Assembly: GCA_021399445.1 (NCBI GenBank)
Contig: JAJTUQ010000001.1
Span: 620,001-684,000, forward strand
Reading direction: 5' to 3'
Length of the DNA: 64,000 nucleotides
From: Xylogone sp. PMI_703
Taxonomy: Eukaryota > Ascomycota > Leotiomycetes
Shown here: positions 34,749-45,637 of the stretch, in pieces
How the letters are laid out: the number at the start of each line of letters is the position of its first letter
How positions within the stretch are numbered: the stretch's first letter is position 1
The notes under the pieces: model-generated
Seen by the model: the letters and a program-made list of their open reading frames with translations, nothing else
What the model was told of the DNA's origin: nothing
Database searches by the model: none
Translations under genes and position numbers: made by a program

Positions 34749-35171
34749 CTAGGAAAAATTTATCATTGTATTCTTTGGCCTAGCGACCCTGAAAGCATGT
34801 AGGAGATGCACAATGAGGATGTGGGGGGTGTTGCATAGATAGCAGCTATGAAAAGCCCGAGGCTGGGGACTGGGGCTGGGCAGCTGGGCTCCATTGTTGA
34901 CACCTCGGTTTCCATCGCGACGTGCAGGGGAGAGGTCGGTTGCACGTGACACAGCCCTGTGCAGCCCTGCCTAGTCCGAATTTGTCGAATTTTGTCGCCT
35001 CGACATTCTGGAAAAGCTCCCCAGGTTTCTGCTAGTAGCCTGACTCATCTTTGAATATATCACAGATCACCACAGAATCTGGAATTTTAAGCTGAAATAG
35101 TAGCCTAGGCCCCGGAGTTATTGGAATTAAAGTCAAAAATCTGCTGGGATAGCTCATTTCTTTTCGATATA
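34749..35171. promoter_or_regulatory. Shared divergent promoter, PEX22-like / eIF2B gamma
   Basis: These 423 bases lie between two start codons on opposite strands, so they must hold both core promoters. GCACGTGAC occurs at 34942-34950, roughly midway. The gap suggests, but does not prove, co-regulation. Confidence 0.5.
34942..34950. promoter_or_regulatory. GCACGTGAC E-box-like site in divergent promoter
   Basis: This 9-mer is identical to the one upstream of SEC65. It lies 194 bases upstream of the PEX22-like ATG and 222 bases upstream of the eIF2B gamma ATG. A CACGTG core is a bHLH-type site; occupancy is inferred. Confidence 0.45.
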
Positions 35172-37224
35172 ATGCCGCACGCATTACCCATGCCAGCACC
35201 TGGCTTCCAAGCCATTATTCTCTGTGGACCTGGGTCGTCGTTTCCGACTTTCACAGCAAATCCAGATGAGCACCCCAAAGCACTCATCCCTATTGCCAAT
35301 AGGCCGATGGTTTGGTATCCCATCGATTTTTGCTACCGCATGGGAGTCACGAGTAGGTAGCGAGTACTTTTCTCTAGTCAGCTCTTTATATTCCTCCCCA
35401 TCATCCTCACGTGAGATATCCTAAAGTTACATCTTACAATTTGACTTAGAAGATATTCCTTCTGGTTGCTATTCCCTCTTATCATAGTTTGGGCTCGGGT
35501 GAATTGAGTAGTTCACCTTGTTCATAAGCCCAAGGCCTTGAATTGGCATTTATGCTGTAATTGCGCTTTCGCCGAGTTCGGCCAAAATGCTGATGTTTGT
35601 TAGACATCACTATTATAACTCCACCTTCGTCTGCTTCCGCTATTGAAGCAGCAATGAATACAAACCCACATCTCACTGGGCTACCACTACCAAAACCCAA
35701 TCTTCTGGCTCCAGAAGACCTGGATCAAAACACAGGAACCGCTCAGATATTTCGTTTACCAGAGGTACGCGCTACTATCACAGGAGACTTCATAGTCTTG
35801 CCATGTGACCTTGTCTGTGAACTTGGCGGTGAGAGCTTGATTGAAGCATGGATGATTAAAGAGGCGGGTTTTGGTGGTGCTACTGGTGGAAATTCTGCCG
35901 CATCAGGACTAAGAATGAAGTCAGCAGGTGTGAAAAAAGGTATAAGAGGAGGTCTAGGGGTTTGGTATGACACGAAGGGAGGAACCATCGTGAAAGGGGA
36001 AGAGACTGACTTCATTGCGACATCACCCCTCGAATCTGGACCCGTTCCTTCTCCACATTTGTCGCTGTTGCCTCACGTGTCAAACCTGGTCTATTCTGTG
36101 CCTACCGATACTTTGAACGATATTACTGATGAAAAGAAGAGCTTACCACTCCGGCATAGTCTAATCCGACGACATCCCCGAATTATGATGCTTAGCTCGC
36201 ACCGAGATGCTCATATCTATGTGTTCCCTGCCTGGGTATTAGATATGATAAATCAGAACGAGCATATGGATAGTATCGGCGAGGATGTGATTGGGTGGTG
36301 GGCAAAGGCTGGCTGGCAAGAAGGATTGGGCGAGAAACTCCACCTTCAAGAAGTATTTGAAAAGCCAAATAAGCATGATGCTGATGACAATTTACTTGAT
36401 GATCCTCGTGCTGTAGACAACATAGATTTTGGCTCTCTTAGCAGCACTTGGACATCGGATCTCCGTTCATCGGCACCTTCAAATACTCTCCCACCTACGC
36501 CAACCACACCGACAATGGCAACAAACGAAGAATCGAAGTTGAAGATTGTCGTCCCATCAATCCTATCCTACATTCATCCCTCTAAACCTGGAACTCCTAT
36601 GATACGGCGTGTCGATACTGCCCCCCTGTTACTATCGGTTTCATTACAGCTTGCCAAGCTTGAGGCAATTGATCAGATAGGTCGAGATGCTGCCTCACCT
36701 TTTGCTCATCAAAGTAAAGTCGCATATCCGGAAGGAATAGCAAGCAAGACTACCGTTACGAAGCCTGATTGTCTTTTAGCTGAGAACGTCACAGTTGAGG
36801 AGAAATCGTCAATCAAGGAGTGTGTCATCGGAGCCAATTGTCAAATTAAGCAAGGAGCGAAATTGACCCGCTGTGTCCTCATGGATGGCGTAGTTGTCGG
36901 GAAAGGATGTAAACTCACAGGTTGCATATTAGGCAGAAGAAGTGAGATTGGTGACGACTCCACACTACAAGACTGTGAGGTTCAGGAGAACTTGCTTGTA
37001 GAGGCCGGCAGTGAGTACCCCTTTTCTTACATTTCCTTGGCTCCATTGCTAACCACGCATCCCACCTCGCAGCTGAGGATAAAAATAACAAACTTATGAG
37101 CTCCGAGGGTATGGAAGCCACTGAAGAAGAAATCAACGAGTTTGTCAATGATGAAACGGCAATTGATACTTCGGGTGATCAGGAGGCATTTGGCTTTGGT
37201 CTGTTCCCCGGCAATTATCCATGA
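35172..37224 (+). CDS. GCD1: Translation initiation factor eIF2B subunit gamma
   Basis: With the epsilon subunit this forms the catalytic half of the eIF2B decamer, the GDP/GTP exchange factor for eIF2. Three exons, 35172-35352, 35604-37010 and 37073-37224, encode 579 residues. The N-terminus is a nucleotidyltransferase-like domain: GFQAIILCGPGSSF, then HPKALIPIANRPMVWYPI, with the pyrophosphorylase loop degenerate as expected for gamma. An acidic Ser/Thr/Pro linker of about 100 residues lies in the middle. A left-handed beta helix of hexapeptide repeats covers about residues 446-529 (for example GANCQIKQGAKLTRCVLMDG). The first intron is 251 nt, much longer than others here, and contains a TCACGTGA palindrome at 35407-35414. 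The ATG at 35172 is the first in frame. Confidence 0.93.
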
Positions 37225-39602
37225 CACAGTACTGACTGGGAATAGCTTGAGGCTTGTGGGCTACAGAAGGATTGATTCCAGCAAATTCCACTCCTTAATA
37301 TTTTGACTCCTGGAGGCCTGGTGCCTTTCACATCGACTATAGAGCAAGACCTGATCCAGGGGCAAAGAGCAATGGAAAGGTGGTCAGAATGATCGCATGA
37401 TGCATGCTCAGGTGCTTCTACCACATAGGCAGCTGCATCTATCCGAGAGGCGGGAAGTTCAGGTTCCTTCCTACTTGAGTAGATTACAACAAGAATTTAC
37501 AAGTTGTGATCGCTAAATATGGGACCTTCAATAGGTGTGCTATGTACCACTTAAAAGGAAAAGCTAAGACGATAGTTGCCTCTTGTGATCTGAGTGAACA
37601 GGTAAATTTTGAACGCTAGCTCAGCCGACCTGGAATATGTTCTTTCAAGCACACGGTTCCACGTCCCTGGGTCTTTACCCTTACACAAATCAGTGCGTTC
37701 TACGACAAGTAACCCCTCATGAGAAATATCGCACCTCGATAAGATGCTCACAGGAAAGGAGATCACTACTTGAAGCATGCTCAGCGGCAGTATAGATCTA
37801 TAATATACGATAATTTCTTTCATACAACTATAAATGCAAGAGAAGCTGCAAAGAATGTTCCTTACAAGCTTTTAATGAATTCGGCTCCTGCAGATCAAAG
37901 AGGCTGAATGTTACCCCCAAACAGCCTACAGGGCTTGGCTGTGGATCGGGCGAGAGACGTTCTTTGTTGAGTAACGTGGAGGTTAAATGCCCCTTCCCAC
38001 GCGGAATCAAGGCCATGTTTGCTACATCCTTAACGCCATCATAATTCCTGCAGAATCCTTAGCAAATCCTCAATATTCTTTCAGGTTGGTCTCCTTCGCC
38101 ACGTCAGTAGCCAAAAATTGTCAGGAGGGCTTGTAAGATTGAAACTGTGAAACCCATCATAACATTGGCGTGCTACTCAGGAATTGATGCCGCTCCTTTG
38201 AGAAATCCGGATTGCTTTTTCGGTACGATCGTGAACACGACCAACCTCCATAGCCAATCAGCTCTTGAGATAATTCAGTTGAACGATGATCGGATCAGCC
38301 ACTTGATGCGACCCTCCAGGTCTCGGGCCATCCGATGCTTGATACACGGCAGCAGACAGCTGGTCCCGAGCCGATTTACCAACAACTCGTCTCCAGTTCA
38401 CATTTGAGACAATATTAAGTTCCTACTACGGCATGCCGGTGATGTCCGTGGCAAGCGCCCTATTGAAGCACGGTTTGAGTTGGAGGGTTACAGCAGGGTA
38501 TCAAACAGCGAGATGCAAATGGCAATCTTCTAGAACGACGCTTGGGTGGGATGTGTTGCACAACAATACGAGTGTATTCCTGTAAACGAGGTCAGAAGCC
38601 AAGAGCCGTTATGCACATAGTCGCTTTCGTCTATGTTCGACCCTGCAACCTTTGCTCATCTGAATTATCTACTGGTCAGATCCAGGATTCGGTATGTGAG
38701 GATGTAATCCCCACGACTTTAGCAATCAGCTTATTTTTAATATCTGCTTCTCTTATGCCGTCCTACTATGCTTGGCATGGCAATTAATTCATGCAGTTTC
38801 GGCATCAGAACGCAATGCCAACCTCGAAGTTTGGCTGTGGATCCGGTTCCCACCAGCTCATGTTCTCGCGCATATCAACCTCAAGACTATACCATAAGGG
38901 ACGCGGAGTGCTTGGGCTTCTATGAAAGATACTACGATATTACACCCAATACTACGTCTTCCTGGCTCTCTAGCATTGGTTTCATAGTATTCCCCGGCTG
39001 CGACTAGTATACCCCACGTGGACTTGGTACCACGTTGCCGACTTCAAGGTTGCAATGCTGCAATCCCACAGTGTTGTGATCCACGCAAGGGATCTCGAGC
39101 CCTTGTGTGACCTGTGCTAAGATGCTTCTCGAACTTTCATGCATGATGCACGATACGGGCGTAGTGGATAACTCCATTATGACACTCAGGTACCAATTTC
39201 CCTGCATAAGTCTATATGTGAATAGGGGTGGAGATTGGCTATGGTGGCAGCTTGCCATTGTCAAAGGAGAAAATGATCCTCATTGCAACTTGGGTCAAGC
39301 TCTGGCAGCTGCCATAGCAAACCGGCAACGTTATCCCTTACTATCCGGTCCTATGACGGCTCAGGAAGCGATTAGATATTCAGCGTGCCTGCCAGAAATG
39401 CCATGGGAACTTATCCACCTCAGATTTGTTCAGATACTCATAGGGATAATAGCTTTTGTATCCCTAAAGCCCTCATGGTATTTCTTTGAGTGAAGATCCT
39501 CCTAGTTTTACGGTTTCAAAAATCTTTCTCCTTCAAATCATTATTGCTGTGGGCTAAAGCGCTCTTTTTAATCTTGTTTTTGGGAAGACATTTCTCCCTA
39601 AC
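37225..39602. other. Long gene-free region upstream of the C2H2 regulator
   Basis: No frame longer than about 130 codons is present in these 2.4 kb, and none is recognisable. The first part is the 3' flank of eIF2B gamma. The remainder may be a long promoter or a long, possibly spliced, 5' leader of the C2H2 regulator, as is common for developmental fungal regulators. CCACGTGG is present at about 39012-39019. Confidence 0.45.
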
Positions 39603-40670
39603 ATGCCGTTCTCCAAAAGCTGCGAGGTCCCTTGCCGTTCTGATACCCCTACATCTCTCTGTCCATCCCTAACAGCCGACTCAATAAACTCTTTTCCAGG
39701 ATCCACAATTGATGGGTATTCTACCGTCCCAAGTCCAATATCTGCAGCTTCGGTAGAGGAAACATCTTACGAAAAACAGCCTTGTCATCCACTCGCATTG
39801 GCTATACCGCCTTTATACGTGGACATCACTCCTTTTGGGCAAGCATCTGTTATAGAAAACTATCTCCACGAATTCCAGTATGATAGAGTTTTATTCGATT
39901 GTAGTAATGCAAAGGTTTATCCACATGGTGATTTGATTTTCGACAGCGCGACTTTGGCACCCCATCGGCGCGGTTTCCGCTCATCACAATATAAATCGTC
40001 TTCCCTGACGAAAGATGCTTTGTCTCTGGATATGAGGACTCTTGACCTTGCTCCAGCGTCTTCTCCTGATCCGTTTACTGGAGCTGCTCCATACAGTTTC
40101 TCTGAAACTTATGATTTACAATATGCTCTAAAATATGAAGATGAGGCCGCTCAAGCAAACTACATACCATCCAACTATCAGCTGGAAGATTCTCTCAATT
40201 CTACGATCACCAACGTGAAATATCTGCTATCGCCTACCACTGATCCTCTAAGTCATTACCGTCCTCCAGAGAAGAGCATTATTACCGAAACCCCTTCTGG
40301 ACACACTTCTCAGATCTCCATCAAGCCAAAGCGCAAACTACTCTGCAAGGGTAAAACGCGCATCAAAGAACAGTACAACATACCAACCAACATCCGAGTT
40401 CAGAAACAATCACAACGTCAATGCCCACGAGAGGGCTGCGGGCGAAGGTTCCAGAGACAAGAGCATCTAACACGACACATGAAGACCCACTTGAAGGCAG
40501 ACACCTACCCGTGTCTATTCTGCACGAAGATTTTCGGTCGTGCGGATAACCTCAAATCCCACATAAAACTCCATTCCTTCCCGAATAAGAAGTTCTCGAG
40601 GACGTCATATCACCCCGACGCGGCACATGTATGGGCGATGATGGACTGTAAATCGATGAAAAGAAAATAG
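39603..40670 (+). CDS. C2H2 zinc-finger transcription factor
   Basis: This is a single-exon gene of 355 residues. The first 270 residues are Ser/Pro/Tyr-rich and carry no domain I recognise. A Lys-rich basic patch (KPKRKLLCKGKTRIKEQ) leads into two adjacent C2H2 fingers at residues 274-296 (C-x4-C-x12-H-x3-H) and 304-324 (C-x2-C-x12-H-x3-H). The fingers contain RRFQRQEHLTRH and IFGRADNLKSH, whose RQEHLTRH and RADNL helices resemble fungal conidiation and stress regulators. A short tail after the fingers ends in basic MKRK. The start is the first ATG of the open frame, but an upstream exon cannot be excluded because 2.4 kb of empty DNA precedes it. Targets are unknown. Confidence 0.82.
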   Translation: MPFSKSCEVPCRSDTPTSLCPSLTADSINSFPGSTIDGYSTVPSPISAASVEETSYEKQPCHPLALAIPPLYVDITPFGQASVIENYLHEFQYDRVLFDCSNAKVYPHGDLIFDSATLAPHRRGFRSSQYKSSSLTKDALSLDMRTLDLAPASSPDPFTGAAPYSFSETYDLQYALKYEDEAAQANYIPSNYQLEDSLNSTITNVKYLLSPTTDPLSHYRPPEKSIITETPSGHTSQISIKPKRKLLCKGKTRIKEQYNIPTNIRVQKQSQRQCPREGCGRRFQRQEHLTRHMKTHLKADTYPCLFCTKIFGRADNLKSHIKLHSFPNKKFSRTSYHPDAAHVWAMMDCKSMKRK

Positions 40671-41141
40671 AGGGAAGTCAGGCCGAAGAACGGATTTTGA
40701 ATAACTCGGCTAAAGATCTGATCAGATATTAGAGTTATTGATTTTCTTATGCTAATGTTTCACTTTTGTGTCTGGGATTGTATTGTATTTTATTGTAAAT
40801 AACCTAGAAATGACTGTTGATAGACGATAATATATGTAACTTTTCGATAGAATTAGTTTAACTAGCAGGGCCCAACTGTCTGAAATCATACATGGTAACG
40901 ATTTGATCATTACCAGCAACTGTGAAACCCTGGTAAGGTGCCTAATTGGTCATACCTCCCGGTTGCAGATGCGGTCTTCAGGCATCGACAAGGCTGTGTC
41001 TTCTCTCACCATTATTTATTTTATTCACAGAGCAATTCCACAGCCATCTCTTGTTTAATATCCTATCGTGCGTTATTATTATAAATTAAAATCTATCGCC
41101 TAGTCACGTCAATCGAATCTCATTTTCTCAACTGAGCAACT
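40671..41141. other. Intergenic, BTB gene promoter
   Basis: These 471 bases separate two genes on the plus strand. The region is AT-rich, with TATTTTATTGTAAATAA-like sequence near 40790, probably the 3' end of the C2H2 gene, and a TATAAATT element near 41080. No other gene is seen. Confidence 0.5.
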
Positions 41142-42023
41142 ATGGCAGTGTGGTCCAGCGGGTATATCCATGGCACCATATCCCTGATAAATAGAAACAC
41201 ATTTTCTGACAATATGCATAGACTGTTTACTTCAAAAATATTTACCTTCAAAGTTGGTGAGAATGAGACTCCTATGTCTGTTCATGCAGATGCATTTGCA
41301 AAGCAATCCGTGGTTCTAGATCGATTGATTAATGGGTCCATGAAAGAGGCTCAGGAGGGTACCGGAGTTTGGAGAGATGTGGAGGAAGAGACTTTTATCA
41401 GGTTTTGTCAGTTCATATATACTGGCGACTATAAGGCAGCTGAACATGAAAATGATTCCAATAATCCATCTAGCCCTGAGCGTGTCAAAGTCTCCCCCGT
41501 GAAGAGGAGACCCGATCTTCTCCGAGAGCCCTTTGAGCAACCACGACGTGAGTTACCACCACACAGAGCTCTGAGGGAAGAATTCCATTCTAGAAAATAT
41601 GATATCCAGAGAATACCACCGATCGCTAACGATTTCTTCACGATCCGTCCAAACAAGAAGAGTGACGAAAACTACACCCCTGTCTTTCTCGGCCACGCCC
41701 AGCTATATGTTTTAGCAGAGAAGTATGGAGTCACAGATCTAAAGAAACTTGTCTTATACAAGCTCCACAAAACCCTTGACGCTTTCACGTTGTATTCATC
41801 TCGTACTGGTGACGTGGTCGAGCTTGCACGATACGTATTCTCTGATGAGAACATCCCGGATCGTCCAAATTGTGAAGAGGAACTCAGATCGCTCGTAATG
41901 GGTTATATTTTGGGCAATCTGAGCGATTTCAAAACCTATGTGAAGTTCCACAAGCTGATTGAGGAGGGTGGGGCTTTTGAGAGAGATCTCCTGTTAATGA
42001 TATTGAAGAAGGTGGTTATTTAG
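41142..42023 (+). CDS. BTB/POZ domain protein
   Basis: This is a single-exon gene of 293 residues. A BTB/POZ fold covers about residues 27-100. It begins at the strand SKIFTFKVGENETPMSVHADAF and continues with SVVLDRLINGSMKEAQEG and EETFIRFCQFIYTGDY. A charged linker rich in Pro/Arg follows. The second half of the fold is then visible at GHAQLYVLAEKYGVTDLKKLVLYKLHKTL, a pattern typical of the expanded fungal BTB family. The C-terminus is helical, with no kelch, ankyrin or MATH repeats. Such proteins may be Cul3 adaptors or simple dimerisers; nothing in the sequence selects a target. The start is the first ATG of the frame. Confidence 0.85.
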   Translation: MAVWSSGYIHGTISLINRNTFSDNMHRLFTSKIFTFKVGENETPMSVHADAFAKQSVVLDRLINGSMKEAQEGTGVWRDVEEETFIRFCQFIYTGDYKAAEHENDSNNPSSPERVKVSPVKRRPDLLREPFEQPRRELPPHRALREEFHSRKYDIQRIPPIANDFFTIRPNKKSDENYTPVFLGHAQLYVLAEKYGVTDLKKLVLYKLHKTLDAFTLYSSRTGDVVELARYVFSDENIPDRPNCEEELRSLVMGYILGNLSDFKTYVKFHKLIEEGGAFERDLLLMILKKVVI

Positions 42024-43165
42024 TTGGAAGTATCCGTTTATAAGGCGTATATAAAGGATTTTTTAAGAGCATTAATGGACTTTTACTTATCAAAGACTAG
42101 TAGGGATGATTTAATGCTTCTCATATAGCAGGTAACATTCAATTTCGAGTAGCTACAATGTATTCTATTGACGGTACCATATAGTATGAAGACCCAATAC
42201 CAGTGGATGGTTGGAGTAACTACGGATAACTTAATATACTTGGCCAGCAAGAATTCTTGTATCACGACCTTTTTTTCTCGGATCAAGAAGGACCACGGTG
42301 ATTTGGAACAGGCAGATGGTGGAAGACCGCAAAACCAGGAGGGAATACTCAGACACTGTTAGGCGAGAAAGCCAGAATATTCTTGAACATGTAGAGGCAC
42401 ATGCACTGAAGAACAGATGCTTAATGGTCATGAGGAAGAAGGCCAGCCCCCTGGGCCTGTTAACTACACGACTTAAAAATCCGAACCACAATCCCAGTTG
42501 AGTATTACCTGAATAAATACTCCTACAAGGGTTTTGATAGGTCTTTTGAAGACATAGAAGAGGAAGGAAAGAGAAATAAAGCAAGTTAACAGATAACAGA
42601 ATAATTTCTTGGGCCATTCATAGTTATACTTACCGAAAATAAGGTTCATGTACTTCGAGACATAATCGGCACCGCAAGCTATTGGACAGGTAGCACTTAT
42701 CGAGAACTGACTTTGCCTAAATCTCACTCAAGCAATCTCACTGATTCACCGTTGAAACCAAAGAAGAGACCGTCTAGATCAAATGAATCCAAACAGTCAA
42801 AAGTCAGACAAACCGAAATATCGTATACATTTTGAAGAACAGGACCCCTCACGAAGGGAGAGAGAGCTATGATAATACACATCACCATTTTCCTGACGCC
42901 AAAAACAATCGTTACCGATGCTTTATCAGCACCCCCGCCACGAACGATGCCTATAACAACACACCACGAGAGAAAACACAGGAGAGAGATAGAAAAAAAC
43001 CACGATGAAGAAAAAAAAGGGAAAAATGCCAATCTTCTTTAGTGTCTCCTAAATTAAAACAATGCCCTTTGGAGAGAGGAAGAAAAAGAAGAAGCCTCCA
43101 TCACTTTCTATCGATAGGGCCCTGAAAAATCGGCCGAAGGGATAAATACGTGTTTTTTCTGGGAA
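42024..43165. other. Convergent intergenic region
   Basis: This region holds the 3' flanks of the BTB gene (+) and ATG27 (-). Short frames on both strands (for example around 42231-42617 and 42724-43032) are low-complexity and hydrophobic and do not resemble known families. No gene is called. Confidence 0.5.
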
Positions 43166-44424
43166 TTACACTGCTGCGTAGCCGCCTCTGCTTCCTCCGC
43201 CCTGTAAGGTGCTCAGTACTTTCCGTAGCCAGTCTTTTAGGAGGTAAGGAACGTCTCGGATCGTATCGCTGTGAGGAAGGAGATCCCAACCTCGAGCGCC
43301 GTACCGGTTGTAGTTCAGCCATGAGCCGAATATCAGATAGGCTGCGGTAGATAAGAAAGCGCTGTAAGGGGGAGAGAATTAGTGAGTTGTTTGTTTGCTT
43401 GTTGTGAGAGAGGGTAAAAAGGGGGAAACATACATAATGATAAACCATGTAAAGAAACCCCAGTGTTCGTTCGAAGCATCCTGCTCGTCCTTCGCATCTT
43501 CACAGGCATACTTTGTCCGCCATTTCAAATACAAGGTATCGACATCCCCCGTCGCATTATAATTAACGAACTGCAAGCTCGGGCTGTCGGGGCCATCGTC
43601 CAGGTCTTTCTCATCGCCTCCTTCACCCTCACCCTCCTCCGCTGCTGCCCTCCGTCTCTCCTCCGGCGCATCATCATCGTAAACATCCTCGCCCTTCCAG
43701 AGATTCTCCGTCCCGTCTCGGTCCTTATCGCACAAGAACTCGACCGAAGCCCGCTGTGGCCTCTTGGTCTCCTTGTCGAACCCGCCGTTCATGACCACTC
43801 TGAGGCCCTGCTTCCCCACATCCGAGCTCAACGGCGAGGAGCTAAGAAGCGTCCATTTCGCATCCATATCGCCTCCACCGTTGCCCTTGAGCTCGCCGGC
43901 AATGTTAATTACCCGCATGACGGTGTCGATTTTCTCCGTCTTCTTGATCACCCGCTCGATACCGCAGACTGTGATTCCGACCTTGTCGTTAGCTCATCTG
44001 TGAAATCCCAGGTCTTCAGATAACCCTCCCTCCCCTCCCCTGTTCTTTCAACAAGGGAGAAGAGATGAGAAGAAAAGAGGCAGCTAAAGCAAAAAGAGAG
44101 AAACGGCAAAAACTCACCCCTCGTCCCCCCAACACACTGCTCATCCTTAGGCTCGTCCTTCGCGCGCTTCAACGGCCGACAGATATCAATGGTCCAGGTC
44201 GTGTTGTCGAACGTGACCTCGTGAGGGACCGACTGGAGAGCAGATCGCGGTCCACCCAGGGGACTAAGATCGAACGCCTTCTTCTCCACCACGACATTAT
44301 GGCAGTCGATGTTGCCTACCGCGGCGGCCAGGAGTGGGAACAGCAGGGCGGACAGAAGCGTCGCCGTCTTCGTGCTGCTGCTGCTGCTGCTGTCGGCCGC
44401 AGGACGTCCTCTGTTTAGCCGCAT
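43166..44424 (-). CDS. ATG27: Autophagy protein Atg27
   Basis: Atg27 is a type I membrane protein with a mannose-6-phosphate-receptor-like lumenal domain that cycles Atg9 vesicles between Golgi, endosome and the phagophore site. Three exons, 44424-44118, 43992-43434 and 43361-43166, give 353 residues. Residues 1-36 form a signal peptide after a Ser run (coded by repeated CTG on the plus strand). The lumenal domain contains TWTIDICRPL, VCGIERVIKK and GGGDMDAKW, plus a long Glu/Asp-rich insertion (AAAEEGEGEGGDEKDLDDG). The last exon is open only in a frame with no ATG. It encodes the membrane span (AFLSTAAYLIFGSWLNYNRY) and the conserved cytosolic tail GWDLLPHSDTIRDVPYLLKD, ending GGGSRGGYAAV. 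The first intron (125 nt, acceptor GAG) is the least certain join. Confidence 0.9.
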
Positions 44425-45637
44425 CCTGGAAGATACACAACGAACCGGGAACTTTCTGCTGGCTTTTCTTCCTCTCTTTCCTTTTTCGTATATAATATGG
44501 AAATTCCTCTACAAAAATGGGAAGTATTGGAAGCGACTGTAGGAAGAAGGACGGGTGTGCCTTTCTTAAGGGTTCCGGAATGAAGCCTTTTCTTTCGCAA
44601 GTCTCAAGAGTTCCTGCTCTCCCTTCGAATCAGTCTCTCTCTCGGCGTGGAAATGACGAGCACCCGCCGCTTATCCTAGCACGGGCAGTGCCGTAAACCG
44701 CATTTGTCATGTGAGAGCGCGCGTCACGTGATGCATCCTTCCAGCAGACTCTTTGGAATCCTAAGAACTTCTACATGCACGGCGGAGGTTCGGCTAGATG
44801 CACTCTGCCGATGGGATTCGTCATCATTTCAGCGATGAGGAGGGGTGTTTACGTAGTTCGCGCGATAGTGTACTTCCGTTCCTGCGTGGATCTTTGTGTG
44901 CGGCTTTGTGCTGATACAAGTACATCAGCATCGATTCCATACCGTGCAATGCTGTGGTCACAGTACGCCATCATCGCGAATGGAGATTAGACTATTGAAT
45001 ATCCGGTAAGTAGTCTGTGCATCGAGCCAGACAATAATCTTTGCCCGGATTTTAACCTCCGAAATCCGTCCATCTATAATTCAGGGGCGAAGCAGCACAA
45101 CACTGCCCAGCGTCCTAAGGCAGGCCACCTAGGACATTACAGAACTTTTGAAAAAGAGGCTCAATAAGCAGAAGTATATATCTGAAACGAAATCTATTAC
45201 CCCAATTACTATTATGGCTAGTGGTAGAGAAAGAAATGCAATGCAATACAAAAAGGCACTCATGAGAAACACAAAATCCAAAATCCAACACCCAAAGAGC
45301 AAAGCCACGAACCCCTATTTAACTAACCGAACTCCCTTTCTCCCCCTTTTTATGGTGCAAACCATGTCCAATTCTAGAATTCCCAAGCTCTTGTCTTTTT
45401 TTCACCTTTTACCCAACGCCGGTATAATGAATTAAGGTAAATGCAAGAAAACAGGCCGTTATTTTTCGTAGGTTGCGTCTTCTTTCGTTTTTTTTCCAAA
45501 TTTCTTCTTCTCAGTTTTTCCTCATTTCCTGTCTCGCAACTTCATGTGTTGCCACAACCGTCTTTCGTTATTTTCCCACAGCCGTCGTTATTTTTCTACC
45601 AAAAGTAAAAAAGGTCAAAATTCATAAAAAAATCATA
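44425..45637. other. Intergenic, ATG27 promoter and MFS 3' flank
   Basis: Both neighbours are on the minus strand. TCACGTGA lies at 44724-44731, exactly 300 bases upstream of the ATG27 start. The part nearest the MFS gene (about 45200-45630) is A- and T-rich, as expected for a 3' flank. No gene is seen. Confidence 0.5.
44724..44731. promoter_or_regulatory. TCACGTGA E-box upstream of ATG27
   Basis: This is a perfect CACGTG-core palindrome 300 bases upstream of the ATG27 ATG. CLEAR/E-box-like sites of this type are associated with autophagy and stress control in other eukaryotes. The link here is inference from one motif. Confidence 0.3.

Noticed and set aside
39107..39493. Plus-strand 128-codon frame upstream of the C2H2 gene
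   Set aside because: No recognisable domain, not continuous with the C2H2 frame, and no convincing splice sites connect them.
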